NCBI RefSeq assembly: GCF_012849055.1
Contig: NZ_CP051677.1
Span: 4,913,001 to 4,977,000, forward strand
From: Spirosoma rhododendri
Lineage (GTDB): Bacteria; Bacteroidota; Bacteroidia; Cytophagales; Spirosomataceae
DNA length: 64,000 nt
Direction of reading: 5' to 3'
How positions within the stretch are numbered: position 1 is the stretch's first letter; every line of letters starts with the position of its first letter. Below, piece by piece: positions 1-8,625 of the stretch. The notes under the pieces were generated by a model. That model was not told the DNA's origin. It did no database searches and saw only the letters and a program-made list of their open reading frames with translations. A program made the translations under genes and the position numbers.

Positions 1-508
1 TGACGGGATTGCGCCGGACCCGAAAAAAGGCTTCCCCAGACAACGTCACAGCCCGGCGCGTTCGGCCAAAGTGAGCGGGGTAGGTCAGCCTAGCTTCCGG
101 TTTGAGAACGACCACAGTGCCGTCGTCGAGCCGGATAGCCTGCGACCGGCTAATACGGTTGACGGTTACGATGGTGTTGGCGACAGAACCGGATTCAGCC
201 ATTGCCGTTTCTGCGGCAACTGGCCGACCAGACCAGTAGATGAAAAGGCCAATACCGACCAGACCAGCCGCCACGACAGCTGCCCACGCGTACCGGACGG
301 GTTGGCGCGAAGCGGGAAAATGGCTTGTTTTCGCGGCCAGTCGCTGCCAGATTCGCTGCTGAATAGCCCGCTTTTCTGCTTTGTTGAGCGGTGCTGCCCC
401 TTCGCTGTCGATCTCGCTGTACCAGTCGAGAATCAGCTTCTCCTCCGCCGGGGTGCAGGCCCCGGCGAGATATTTCTGCAATAATTCGTCGAATTCGTAC
501 TGCGACAT
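1..508 (-). CDS. FecR-type anti-sigma factor, 3' part cut by window edge
   Basis: Inner-membrane anti-sigma factor that normally holds an ECF sigma factor and receives a signal from a TonB-dependent receptor. The frame opens with MSQYEFDELLQKYLAGACTP, a usual FecR N-terminus, and runs open to the window edge (169 codons seen). A cytoplasmic part (about residues 1-70) is followed by one membrane segment (about 73-91, AWAAVVAAGLVGIGLFIYW) and the start of the periplasmic FecR domain (LDDGTVVVLKPEARLTYP, then VTLSGEAFFRV). It lies 49 bases downstream of the sigma factor gene in the same direction. By family precedent a SusC/SusD-like pair probably follows beyond the left edge; that is inference. 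Confidence 0.88.
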   Translation of the reverse strand, partial: MSQYEFDELLQKYLAGACTPAEEKLILDWYSEIDSEGAAPLNKAEKRAIQQRIWQRLAAKTSHFPASRQPVRYAWAAVVAAGLVGIGLFIYWSGRPVAAETAMAESGSVANTIVTVNRISRSQAIRLDDGTVVVLKPEARLTYPAHFGRTRRAVTLSGEAFFRVRRNPV

Positions 509-557
509 AAGCCAATTAGTTTGCCGGGCCACGGGTTGAGAGGTTACACCCGGATGG

Positions 558-1115
558 CTAGTTGTTGGTGTGGTATGCTTTCAGATTCTCTTTCAATAGC
601 CGGATCGACTTGGTGATATGGTATTCCACGGCCTTTTCGCTCAGATTGAACTGAGCCGCGATAGCCTTGACGGATTGATTTTCGAAGCGGCTGAGCCGAA
701 AAATTTCGCTGCTGCGTTCGGGGAGTTGCTTCAGCACATGGGCCAGCGCGTCCGACAGGTCGGTAAAATTGACCAGCTCTTCCGTGGCGAACGACTGCTG
801 CAACTGGTTCAGGATAAGGTGCTCCTGCAACCGGCGATGGTTAATCTGCGACCGTATGTGGTTCATCGACAGGTGCTTGATCGCTACGACCAGATACGCC
901 CCTACGTGGGTGATAGCCAGACTCTGACGCCGATTCCAGAGTTGCTCGAATACGTCATGCACCAATTCTTCCGCTTCTTCTTTTGTCCCGATCCGGTGGT
1001 AGGCTACGCTGAACAGCTTATACCAGTATCGATCGTACAGCTCTTTGAAGGCAGCGGTGTCTCCGTCTGCGAGGAAACGGACTAACTGCTCATCGGGAAC
1101 AGACGGGTAGTGCAT
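558..1115 (-). CDS. ECF RNA polymerase sigma factor, FecI-like Bacteroidota type
   Basis: Sigma-70 family factor of the extracytoplasmic-function class, directing RNA polymerase to a small regulon, usually TonB-receptor or Sus loci. Its 185 residues match the family length. Region 2 spans about residues 24-90 (LYDRYWYKLFSVAYHRIG, then EEAEELVHDVFEQLW) and the region 4 helix-turn-helix about 130-178 (SVKAIAAQFNLSEKAVEYHI). The FecR gene follows at once, so the two form the standard sigma/anti-sigma operon. No promoter could be assigned. Confidence 0.92.
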   Translation of the reverse strand: MHYPSVPDEQLVRFLADGDTAAFKELYDRYWYKLFSVAYHRIGTKEEAEELVHDVFEQLWNRRQSLAITHVGAYLVVAIKHLSMNHIRSQINHRRLQEHLILNQLQQSFATEELVNFTDLSDALAHVLKQLPERSSEIFRLSRFENQSVKAIAAQFNLSEKAVEYHITKSIRLLKENLKAYHTNN

Positions 1116-1213
1116 GCGGAAACCTGACTGATGTGAATTTATGTATAGTCACAAAAGCCAGGAAAATCCCTAAATACTTTTACAATTTCTTTGGATTACT
1201 ATACGGTAATTAC

Positions 1214-3187
1214 CTAGTCAAATAAATACCAGTCGACTCCGAAGGCGAAGCCGCGACGCATTTGGAGGTAGTTGGGCGTTACGAAGTAGCCCGGCTGGAA
1301 GACGCCCTGATTGGCGTGGGTCAGCTTCACGAACAGACGGGTGCGGTTGACGCGCAGGTTGGCGTACAGGTCGGCCAGCAGGTACCCTTCAACCTGCTGA
1401 TTGTTCTGAATGTAGAACTGCTGCGTAGCGGGCATGTAGGCGTTGGCGTAGTACAGCGATTTGTAGTGCAGATCGACCCCCACCTGAATGTACAGGGCTT
1501 TCGCGTACAGCACTTCATACTGGAAGCGGGCGTTCACGAAGATAGGCGGTGTCCGGAGGTAATCCCGGCGCGACTGCAAGGTGTAATACGCCTGCCCCGA
1601 CGCCAGAAACTTGCCCGCTTCAAGCCGGTACCCCAGCCCCGTTTGCAGAACCGAGAACGAGCCGGACGCCTGCCGGGCAATGGCCTTTTCGTCGTAATAA
1701 ACGTAGTTGGTCAGCAGGTAATAATCCAGCCCCGGTTCGAGTTGCAGCTTGCGGTAGCGCAGGTTCAGCTTGCCAAACGCGTGGTTATATCCCCTTAGGT
1801 TAAAATTCTCGTTGCGCCAGTAAAAGAGGTTGCTTTGCAGTCGCTCCTGCAACAGTGTCGGCTGCACGAAAATCGATGAGTAACCCGCCGTTATCAGACG
1901 GCTAGTGAGCTGCCCCTGGAGCCGGTATCCCCCACCCACCTGATACTCAGCCTCCGCCGTAATCTGCGACAGACTATCGGGGAAATAATAGCCCAGCCAG
2001 CCGCCCAGAAACGTCTCGACGCGCCGGGTCTCATACTCATTGGTGCGCGAAACGCCGGTTGCGTACTGCGTGTACTGCCCATAAATCCGGTTTCGCAGGT
2101 AGGCCCGGTAGTTGAACGCCGAGCCATTCCGCTCAAAGATACCTTTCAGCCCAAACTGGTTTTCGAGTAGCCTGAACCGCGCGTCGATGAACGCTTTCGA
2201 TGAGTCGCCCAGCACGGCCGGGTAAAAACCGACGTTGAGCGACAGCGTCGTATCCTGATAAAAATTCTTGTGGCGCTGGTAGTCGAGTTTGTCGTAAAAC
2301 TGAATCCCCTCCGCCGGTGCGTACTGCTGATAAATGTGGTAATCGTTGCGGATTTCGCTGCTATTCGGACTGCCGAAATAACCCCTACCGATCGTCACAC
2401 CCGTCAGCCGGGAGTTGCCGGTGTAATCATAAACAATCGTTTCACCCGTTACCGCCGTCCCTGACAACACCCCGCCCTGCTCGTCGACCGAGTGGTTCAT
2501 GTTGATGAAGTTTGCCAGCAGCGTGTACTTCTCGTTTTTCGAGCGGTAGTTCGTATGTACCACCCCGCTCCAGTTCTGGGCCAGCAGCTTATTAGGATCG
2601 CTAGTACCGCCGACGCCGTACTGCTTCTGCGAGGTGAAGCGCTGCACGGCAAAACCGACGTTCCAGCGGGAGGTAATGTTCTGAGCGAAATCGAACCGCA
2701 GAATGTTCTGATTGCGGCCACCCAGCGCCACGTACATATCCGTAAAAGGCGACTTGGTATTGTAGTATTTTACACTCAGGGGCTGGTAAGCATAGGCATC
2801 ATAGGCATTGTACCCCGTCTGTGATCCCAGCTGCTGCGGCATAGCCACAAACACAGGGCGCATAGCCGTACCCAGCGCGCCCAGATCCTGATACATATTG
2901 TGACTGCGCTGTACGTACAGAAACCGGTGTACTTCGTCCATCGTCGTATCGACGGGATAAAGCGTCCGGCGGTTGTTCAGAATATCGTCTTCCAGTATGT
3001 AGCGCGTCGTGGTGGGGCCGTAGATTACCTTGGTCGAATCGTCAATGCCGGAAGGTGTATTACTGGTTGTCGACATGGGCTGAGTCGCCCCGAAACCCGT
3101 ATTGCCGAAACCACCCGGAATCTGCTGCCCCCAGGCTGCACCAGCCAGGCTTAAAAACAGAACCAGTAAACGTATGCATCTATTCAT
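1214..3187 (-). CDS. putative outer-membrane porin (Bacteroidota Porin_10-like)
   Basis: Large predicted beta-barrel of 657 residues with a clean signal peptide (residues 1-20, ending AWGQ). The mature part begins with a Gly/Thr/Ser-rich stretch and then has alternating aromatic strands across its whole length, for example LGGRNQNILRFDFAQNITSR and FVTPNYLQMRRGFAFGVDWY near the end. Size, layout and C-terminal aromatic residues fit the putative porin family common in Cytophagales. The substrate cannot be read from sequence. It ends about 100 bases upstream of the sigma-factor gene and starts about 100 bases downstream of lpxK, all on the same strand, so read-through from lpxK is possible. Confidence 0.8.
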   Translation of the reverse strand: MNRCIRLLVLFLSLAGAAWGQQIPGGFGNTGFGATQPMSTTSNTPSGIDDSTKVIYGPTTTRYILEDDILNNRRTLYPVDTTMDEVHRFLYVQRSHNMYQDLGALGTAMRPVFVAMPQQLGSQTGYNAYDAYAYQPLSVKYYNTKSPFTDMYVALGGRNQNILRFDFAQNITSRWNVGFAVQRFTSQKQYGVGGTSDPNKLLAQNWSGVVHTNYRSKNEKYTLLANFINMNHSVDEQGGVLSGTAVTGETIVYDYTGNSRLTGVTIGRGYFGSPNSSEIRNDYHIYQQYAPAEGIQFYDKLDYQRHKNFYQDTTLSLNVGFYPAVLGDSSKAFIDARFRLLENQFGLKGIFERNGSAFNYRAYLRNRIYGQYTQYATGVSRTNEYETRRVETFLGGWLGYYFPDSLSQITAEAEYQVGGGYRLQGQLTSRLITAGYSSIFVQPTLLQERLQSNLFYWRNENFNLRGYNHAFGKLNLRYRKLQLEPGLDYYLLTNYVYYDEKAIARQASGSFSVLQTGLGYRLEAGKFLASGQAYYTLQSRRDYLRTPPIFVNARFQYEVLYAKALYIQVGVDLHYKSLYYANAYMPATQQFYIQNNQQVEGYLLADLYANLRVNRTRLFVKLTHANQGVFQPGYFVTPNYLQMRRGFAFGVDWYLFD

Positions 3188-3293
3188 TAGCCCAAAAGTA
3201 CGCCAAAAGCGAGTGTTCGCGGTGTCGGCACGTGCGTGTTAGCTTTTTTTAAGAAACTGGGTTGATTTACTTTCTTTCGAGGCCACATCATCG

Positions 3294-4388
3294 TCACATT
3301 GGCAGCGGCCTTGCCCCATCGGAAAGCGGCCGGGGCGGTCTGTCTCCCGCGTCGAACGCATCCAGCAAGCGGCCAAACTCCTGCTCGTAACCAGGCAAAA
3401 ACTGCACCGATACGGGCAGGTAATACAACGGTAACGTAGCGCGCTCATCGGTCGTCAGCAGCGCGTCGAGTTTAACCCAGTCTTTCTCAGTCGTTAACAG
3501 GGCTGCGCCGGGTGGCTGATCGGCCAGCAGCCGGTCGAGATCGGCGCGTTTGTAGGCGTAGTGATCGGCAAAGCGATGGTGCGTCAACAGATCGAAGGTC
3601 TGCCGCACGTAGGTATCAAGCGGATCAGCGTTGGCCAGCCCCGATACCAGCACCACGGCCCTGAGTTTGTCGGTCGGTTGCTGCGTGGCATAAGCAACCG
3701 GCTGCCCATACCGCAGCCCGGCAAACAGCACCGGCACCCCCGCCCCACTGTAGCGGTGTACAGCCCACCGAATCTGCTGCTGTTCGTCGGCCGACAGGGC
3801 ACCGGGGCACTTCGTAATGATGACGGCATCGGCCCGTGCAGCACCGGCCCTGCCTTCGCGCAGTCGCCCCGCCGGGAACGGGTAATCGGCGTAAAACGGG
3901 CGATTGTAGTCGGATAGCAGCAAATTCAGGTGTGGGTCAACGGCCCGGTGCTGGTACGCATCGTCGAGCAACACGCGTCGTAGCTGGGGGAATCGCTGCT
4001 GCATCTGATGCAGGGCGTCGGCCCGTCGTTCGCCCACACAGACGCAGACAAACCGGCCAAACTTGCGGTACAGTTGCAGCGGTTCATCGCCCAGCGTGGC
4101 CGCCGTGTCGGCATCGGTCGCAATGCGGAAGCCGGTCGTGATGCGACCGTATCCCCGGCTCAGCGTAGCCGTTTCCGGCAAACCCGATGCCCGATCTGAC
4201 CCATACCGTTTAATCAAAAACTCCACCATCGGCGTCTTTCCCGTACCGCCTACGGTAAGGTTTCCAACGCTGATCACCCGCAGGGCAGGTCGTTGTTTTT
4301 TAAATAATCCATTGTCGTAGAATGCATTACGCAACCGCATGATTCCACCGTACAAATACCCCAGGGGTACCAGTATGTTACCGCTCAC
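3294..4388 (-). CDS. lpxK: tetraacyldisaccharide 4'-kinase LpxK
   Basis: Phosphorylates the 4' position of the tetraacyldisaccharide precursor to make lipid IVA, at the inner face of the inner membrane. The family P-loop sits early, residues 41-53 (VGNLTVGGTGKTP), after an N-terminal hydrophobic segment (NILVPLGYLYGGIM). LSRGYGR and LLDDAYQHR (a conserved Asp/His region) follow. Length (364 residues) is normal. The longest frame starts with GTG; an ATG at residue 17 would remove the membrane-associating helix, so GTG is preferred. It is divergent from menC with about 100 bases between them. Confidence 0.93.
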   Translation of the reverse strand: MSGNILVPLGYLYGGIMRLRNAFYDNGLFKKQRPALRVISVGNLTVGGTGKTPMVEFLIKRYGSDRASGLPETATLSRGYGRITTGFRIATDADTAATLGDEPLQLYRKFGRFVCVCVGERRADALHQMQQRFPQLRRVLLDDAYQHRAVDPHLNLLLSDYNRPFYADYPFPAGRLREGRAGAARADAVIITKCPGALSADEQQQIRWAVHRYSGAGVPVLFAGLRYGQPVAYATQQPTDKLRAVVLVSGLANADPLDTYVRQTFDLLTHHRFADHYAYKRADLDRLLADQPPGAALLTTEKDWVKLDALLTTDERATLPLYYLPVSVQFLPGYEQEFGRLLDAFDAGDRPPRPLSDGARPLPM

Positions 4389-4434
4389 CGTCTGTCGACC
4401 TAATATTTTCGTAACATTGCCCTTGCTGAGCAGT

Positions 4435-4442
4435 CAAAAGTA
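4435..4442 (-). promoter_or_regulatory. possible Bacteroidota -7 box for lpxK
   Basis: On the minus strand the bases read TACTTTTG, an exact TAnnTTTG match to the Bacteroidota housekeeping -7 element, about 47 bases upstream of the lpxK start. A TTTG lies roughly 16 bases further upstream, a little closer than the usual -33 spacing. A weaker TACTTTTA on the plus strand at 4444-4451 could serve menC, making overlapping divergent promoters. Motif match only. Confidence 0.35.
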
Positions 4443-4486
4443 GTACTTTTAGGGTTGCCAAAGCCCCTCCTACACCCACCCGTCTG

Positions 4487-5581
4487 ATGAGTCTAAAGGC
4501 CGACTACCTGAAATACACGTTGCATTTTCGCTTCGAAGCGGGTACGTCGCGCGGTACGCTGACGGAGAAAACGTCGTACATCATTCGGCTGTGTGACACC
4601 GATGATCCGACGGTGGTTGGGTACGGCGAGTGTGGCCCGCTGAAGGGCCTGAGTTACGATGACCGGCCCGATTTCGAGACGCAGCTACAGGACTACTGCG
4701 AGCAGTTTACCGCCCTCGATCTGCAACTCTTTAGCTGGAACATCCCGATCATTCTGAATCAGCTAATCGAGCCTACGTTTCCCAGCATTCTGTTTGGCTT
4801 TGAAACGGCCATGCACGATTTCCTGTCGGACGGGCAGCGGATCCTGTTCCCAACTGATTTCACGGCCGGACAACGCAACCTGCCGATAAACGGTCTGATC
4901 TGGATGGGCAACGAATCGTTTATGCGCCAGCAGATCGACGAGAAACTCGCGGCCGGCTACACGACGATCAAACTCAAGATTGGGGCTATCGATTTCGAGC
5001 GCGAATGCGACCTGCTGGCCATGATCCGGAGCCGGTATACGGCGGATCAGATAACACTGCGCGTCGATGCCAACGGGGCTTTCTCGCCCGACGAGGCTAT
5101 GCACAAACTCGAACGGCTGGCCACCTACGAGCTGCATTCGATCGAACAGCCGATCCGGGCCGGGCAGCACGAACTAATGGCGGACCTGTGCAGCCACACG
5201 CCCGTTCCCATCGCGCTCGACGAAGAATTGATCGGGCAGATGGAATACGTTCAGAAATTCCGGCTTCTCCGCAAGATTCAACCGCAATACATCATTCTGA
5301 AGCCCACACTGCTGGGCGGGATGCGCCACTGCGACGAATGGATTGAACTGGCCGGGCGGCTGAATATTGGCTGGTGGATAACCTCGGCACTTGAATCGAA
5401 CATCGGTCTGAATGCCATCGCCCAATACACAGCCAAGTTTCGTAATCTGCCGCCACAGGGACTCGGCACCGGGCACTTGTACCACAACAACGTCGATAGC
5501 CCGCTCACGATCATCGACGGCACTCTCCACTACAATCCCACCCAGGTCTGGAATCTGAACAAGGTGACAGAACTCAAATAG
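4487..5581 (+). CDS. menC: enolase-superfamily enzyme, likely o-succinylbenzoate synthase MenC
   Basis: Mandelate-racemase/enolase superfamily enzyme. Catalytic marks are visible: K-x-K at residues 162-164 (IKLKIG), metal ligands Asp194 (LRVDANG), Glu220 (SIEQPI) and Asp245 (ALDEEL), and Lys272 (ILKPTLLGG). In Bacteroidota proteins of this type and length (364 residues) are usually o-succinylbenzoate synthase, making the aromatic ring of menaquinone, but the fold is shared with L-Ala-D/L-Glu epimerases and no other men gene is nearby. The start is the ATG after CCCGTCTG; no longer frame exists. It converges with hemF across an inverted repeat. Confidence 0.72.
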   Translation: MSLKADYLKYTLHFRFEAGTSRGTLTEKTSYIIRLCDTDDPTVVGYGECGPLKGLSYDDRPDFETQLQDYCEQFTALDLQLFSWNIPIILNQLIEPTFPSILFGFETAMHDFLSDGQRILFPTDFTAGQRNLPINGLIWMGNESFMRQQIDEKLAAGYTTIKLKIGAIDFERECDLLAMIRSRYTADQITLRVDANGAFSPDEAMHKLERLATYELHSIEQPIRAGQHELMADLCSHTPVPIALDEELIGQMEYVQKFRLLRKIQPQYIILKPTLLGGMRHCDEWIELAGRLNIGWWITSALESNIGLNAIAQYTAKFRNLPPQGLGTGHLYHNNVDSPLTIIDGTLHYNPTQVWNLNKVTELK

Positions 5582-5595
5582 GCTGGCGAGTAGAG

Positions 5596-5689
5596 GATCT
5601 TGTCCCAAACATCGGTCCGCCGAAGCGGCATCCTGCTGTTTGTTTCGTAGCCGAATTTCAAACAGCATCTTGCTGTTTGGGACAAGATC
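5596..5689. repeat. composite inverted repeat, GGGACA-tailed hairpin family
   Basis: Outer arms 5596-5610 (GATCTTGTCCCAAAC) and 5675-5689 are perfect inverted copies of 15 bases. Inside each arm lies a smaller hairpin of the type CAGCATCnTGCTG, so the unit is hairpin plus TTGGGACA, present twice head to head. It fills the gap between convergent menC and hemF, and its last two bases are part of the hemF stop codon. Related units occur at 15068-15165 and 22915-22937. It may also end transcription from both sides. Confidence 0.8.
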
Positions 5690-6599
5690 ACACCCAATCA
5701 ATACCTTTCACCAGCTTGGACAACGTTTCGGCTTCGGGCGAATTCGCTTCGGGGTGATAATCGTAGGCCCAGTTCGCCTGCGGGGGCATGCTCATCAGGA
5801 TTGATTCGGTGCGGCCGTTCGTTTCCAGCCCGAACTTGGTTCCCCGGTCCCAGACCAGGTTAAACTCCACATAACGCCCCCGGCGTAGCCGTTGCCATTG
5901 CTGTTCGCGCTCACCAAACGGCAGGTCGCGGTTCGCGGTCATGAAGTGCGTATAAATCGGAGCAAAGGCATTACCCACATCCTGAACAAACGCAAACAGG
6001 TCAGCCTTGTGCGCGTCGCTTTCGGGTTTCAGATAGTCGAAGAAGATACCGCCTACGCCCCGCGTCTCCTGCCGGTGAGGAATGTAGAAATAATCATCGG
6101 CCCAGGTCTTAAAGCGCGGATGATAGGCCGGATCGTGGCGGTCGCAAACGGTTTTCAGATACTGGTGAAACCAGCGCGCATCGGCGTCATCGACGTAGTG
6201 GGGCGTCAGGTCGATACCGCCCCCAAACCAGCTATGGCCACTGCTCATCTCAAAGTACCGCACGTTCATGTGAATGATCGGTACCATCGGATTGCGCGGA
6301 TGCAGCACGATGGATACGCCCGTTGCGTAGAACTCAGCCGGTTCGGTCAGGTTGAGCGAGCGCAGTGTTGCTTCCGTCGCATCGCCGTGGACCGCCGAGT
6401 AGCCCACGCCCCCTTTTTCAATCACGGCTCCGCCCGCCAGCGTGCGCGACCGGCCTCCGCCCCCACCCGGCCGTTCCCAGGCGTCAGTGCGAAACTGCCC
6501 TGCTCCGTCGGCTGCTTCCAGCGACTGGCAAATACGGTCCTGCAACTGCATGAAAAACTGACTGACGGTTTCTTTGCTGACGGTTGTATCGGTATTCAT
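5688..6599 (-). CDS. hemF: oxygen-dependent coproporphyrinogen III oxidase HemF
   Basis: Oxidatively decarboxylates coproporphyrinogen III to protoporphyrinogen IX in aerobic haem synthesis; cytoplasmic. At 303 residues it is full length. Family signatures are GGGIDLTPHY (metal and substrate loop), the conserved segment FKTWADDYFYIPHRQETRGV, GIFFDYL, and near the end GRYVEFNLVWDRGTKFGL followed by ILMSMPP. These regions are nearly invariant in HemF, so the call is firm. It stands alone: a Schlafen/AlbA-type gene lies upstream on the same strand with a 39-base gap. Confidence 0.96.
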   Translation of the reverse strand: MNTDTTVSKETVSQFFMQLQDRICQSLEAADGAGQFRTDAWERPGGGGGRSRTLAGGAVIEKGGVGYSAVHGDATEATLRSLNLTEPAEFYATGVSIVLHPRNPMVPIIHMNVRYFEMSSGHSWFGGGIDLTPHYVDDADARWFHQYLKTVCDRHDPAYHPRFKTWADDYFYIPHRQETRGVGGIFFDYLKPESDAHKADLFAFVQDVGNAFAPIYTHFMTANRDLPFGEREQQWQRLRRGRYVEFNLVWDRGTKFGLETNGRTESILMSMPPQANWAYDYHPEANSPEAETLSKLVKGIDWV

Positions 6600-6638
6600 A
6601 GCCGCAAAGTTCGCCGTTTCCGGGCGAAAGCGGGGGGT

Positions 6639-7265
6639 TTACTCGATTAATTTCAGTGCGTAACGCGTCGGCCGTTGCTTGTCGATTAGCAGTAGCAGCC
6701 CCTGTTCGGCCAATTGCCGGAGCATTTTCCCCGCCCGGTACGCCGAGATGTTAATGAGCTTGGCCAGTTTGTCGTCGGTTATGAACTCATTCCGGCGCAG
6801 GTACTGTACCAGCGTTCGGACAGTGGGCGATTTCAGCAGTTGCGCATCGGCTGGCCCGCCCCCCAGAATCAATTTGCTGGTTGGCACGGACTTGTCCTTG
6901 GCCCGAACATAGATTGTCCGCCGGTTATGCTCATCGATAGCGTAGTGGGGCTTCTCCTCGCTCTCAGCAATCGTAATGGCCAGAATGACGCGGCCGTCGG
7001 GTTTGTGTACTTCGTAGCTGATGGCCAATGGCGGGTCAACGAGCCGGTCGATGGCTTCTTCAATCCGGTGCATCTCTCGCGGTTCCGAGGACACACCCAC
7101 AATCCGCCCGTCGTCGGCCACACCGATCAGTAATGTACCGCCTGCTGTATTGGCAAACGCGGCAAGCGTGCGGGCTATGCGGTGTGCGGCAGAGATGGTT
7201 CGCTTGAATTCGAGCTGGGTACCTTCGCCCCGCGCAATCAGATCATCGAGTTGGTTTCGGGTCAT
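6639..7265 (-). CDS. AlbA_2/Schlafen-type ATP-binding regulator with winged helix
   Basis: The N-terminal half (about residues 10-125) is the AlbA_2 (divergent AAA-4/Schlafen) domain: EGTQLEFKRTISAAHRIART is its typical opening, followed by LAAFANTAGGTLLIGVADDG. The C-terminal 70 residues look like a winged helix (VQYLRRNEFITDDKLAKLI, then RAGKMLRQLAEQGLLL). Such proteins are usually annotated as putative transcriptional regulators; target and ligand are unknown. It starts with ATG and has no close partner upstream, where about 150 A+T-richer bases separate it from a divergent small gene. Confidence 0.8.
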   Translation of the reverse strand: MTRNQLDDLIARGEGTQLEFKRTISAAHRIARTLAAFANTAGGTLLIGVADDGRIVGVSSEPREMHRIEEAIDRLVDPPLAISYEVHKPDGRVILAITIAESEEKPHYAIDEHNRRTIYVRAKDKSVPTSKLILGGGPADAQLLKSPTVRTLVQYLRRNEFITDDKLAKLINISAYRAGKMLRQLAEQGLLLLIDKQRPTRYALKLIE

Positions 7266-7415
7266 GCAGATTCGGGAAACAAATGGAACGGGTGCATATC
7301 AAACCCGTTTATCGTACAAACCGTATATTCTAAAAACAGCACTTAGCCTGTTCGCGTTTAAAAATAAACAATTTATCCGCAATTCATTTCACGGCCCCGC
7401 ACATAATACAACGAC

Positions 7416-7655
7416 ATGAAAAAAACGACATTCTCCGTAGAAACGGACCGTTATAAAACGAAACAGCCGGATAGCCGTCATGAGCTGATTTACGCAACCA
7501 AATACGCCAGCGACGGCCTGGAAGATTGCCACCTGATGCTGAACACCTACGCTGACCCGGACGCCGGTTCGTTTCCGTCCGATGCGACACTCATTACGCT
7601 CACCAGACGAGATGCCTTATTACTGGCGCAGGAGATTCTGAACTTATATGCCTGA
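7416..7655 (+). CDS. small hypothetical protein, 79 aa
   Basis: I do not recognise a family. The 79-residue product is polar and acidic with no signal peptide or membrane segment; it ends in a regular helix (RRDALLLAQEILNLYA). The gene lies alone in an A+T-richer stretch and is followed 40 bases later by a strong hairpin terminator, which supports it being expressed. The start is ATG followed by a lysine-rich opening (MKKTTFSVETD). Confidence 0.5.
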   Translation: MKKTTFSVETDRYKTKQPDSRHELIYATKYASDGLEDCHLMLNTYADPDAGSFPSDATLITLTRRDALLLAQEILNLYA

Positions 7656-7694
7656 TAATCGGCGATTACCTTCTCTTTCGTAGCCCTAAAACAA

Positions 7695-7726
7695 AAAGGC
7701 CTGACCCGTAGAGGGGTCAGGCCTTT
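7695..7726. terminator. bidirectional hairpin terminator
   Basis: Perfect 13-base arms (AAAGGCCTGACCC and its inverse) around a six-base loop, flanked by A and T runs on both sides. It lies between the stop of the small plus-strand gene and the stop of the convergent AT-hook gene and can serve both. Confidence 0.85.
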
Positions 7727-7742
7727 CTTATAAATCTGCTTC

Positions 7743-8219
7743 TTATACCTCCGTATTTTTTGGCTTACGGCCACGTGGCTTGCCCGTGTATTGCACCTTT
7801 TCAGTGGCGTCATCCAGCAGCAATTCGTAGGCAGTGACTCCTTCCTCGTACGAAAAAGGCTTTATCACAAAGGTATACTTTGTGTTGGCATAGTCGATTT
7901 TCCCTTTCTGCAGAATTGTGCCAAGCGAGATCGTATAGCTTTTTGCTGCTTTATCCATTGCAAAACTTTCTTCGCTGTCAGCACCCGCCGGAACAAGATA
8001 CAGGGATTTAATTTTACGCTTTCCCTCCTGTGTACCAACCATGAACTGACCTTCTTCAGGGCGCAAACCTAGTTGTTCCACTGATTTCATCGGAAATACT
8101 AGTTTACCAGCGCCCGAAATATATCCGGTACTAACCACTTTTTTTTCGGTAGCCGGTTTCGTTTCTTTCTGAACGCTATTGTCTTCGGGCTTGTAGAAGC
8201 GAATATTTTTTGCTTTCAT
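7743..8219 (-). CDS. hypothetical protein with C-terminal AT-hook-like motif
   Basis: 158 residues, no signal peptide. The N-terminus is basic and polar (MKAKNIRFYKPEDNSVQKET). The middle looks like a compact beta-rich domain (YISGAGKLVFPMKSVEQLGL, later YTFVIKPFSYEEG). The C-terminus carries GKPRGRKPKN, a good match to the AT-hook core (RGRKP) that binds the minor groove of A/T-rich DNA. I do not know the family. DNA binding is inferred from this short motif only. The gene is followed by its own terminator and preceded by a long A+T-rich non-coding stretch. Confidence 0.6.
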   Translation of the reverse strand: MKAKNIRFYKPEDNSVQKETKPATEKKVVSTGYISGAGKLVFPMKSVEQLGLRPEEGQFMVGTQEGKRKIKSLYLVPAGADSEESFAMDKAAKSYTISLGTILQKGKIDYANTKYTFVIKPFSYEEGVTAYELLLDDATEKVQYTGKPRGRKPKNTEV

Positions 8220-8557
8220 TCGATCGGGTGATTTTCTGACGTTGCAAATGTAATAAACCCATTTACAGTTTTCCTACGTTTGCTTTTACGACCAACACTT
8301 TTTTACGCAAAAAGTTGACAATGTCGAGTCCAAAAAAGTACACTTCTACTAAATACACCTATCCGTTATTTTCAGCAGATACGGTTATATGACACTGCAC
8401 AGCCGCAGAAAAACTGTATATGTTTTTCGTTTGTAGCTATACTATCCTGCATAAAAGCATTTAACTCACTTCTATCATTTTGTGGCCCATATCACTACAA
8501 ACCAATTACTTAAGGGTTCAAATAAACATAGCTTTATACTACCCTATGTAACCAAAA
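8220..8557. other. A+T-rich non-coding stretch
   Basis: About 340 bases upstream of the AT-hook gene, clearly richer in A+T than the surroundings, without a credible reading frame, RNA gene or repeat. It presumably holds the promoter of the AT-hook gene. No clear TAnnTTTG box was fixed. Confidence 0.5.
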
Positions 8558-8594
8558 AAAGCGCTGTCAACTCGTAAAGAGTTAACAGCGCTTT
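8558..8594 (-). terminator. hairpin terminator of the carboxylesterase gene
   Basis: Arms AAAGCGCTGTCAACTC and GAGTTAACAGCGCTTT pair with one mismatch; on the minus strand the stem is followed by a run of T. It lies about 30 bases after the carboxylesterase stop codon. Confidence 0.8.
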
Positions 8595-8625
8595 AAGAAA
8601 AACACACCAGCCAATACGGCTCAGA

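Noticed and set aside
71..484. 137-codon plus-strand frame at the left edge
   Set aside because: It lies opposite the FecR gene, whose frame is open to the edge and has a typical FecR N-terminus and membrane segment.
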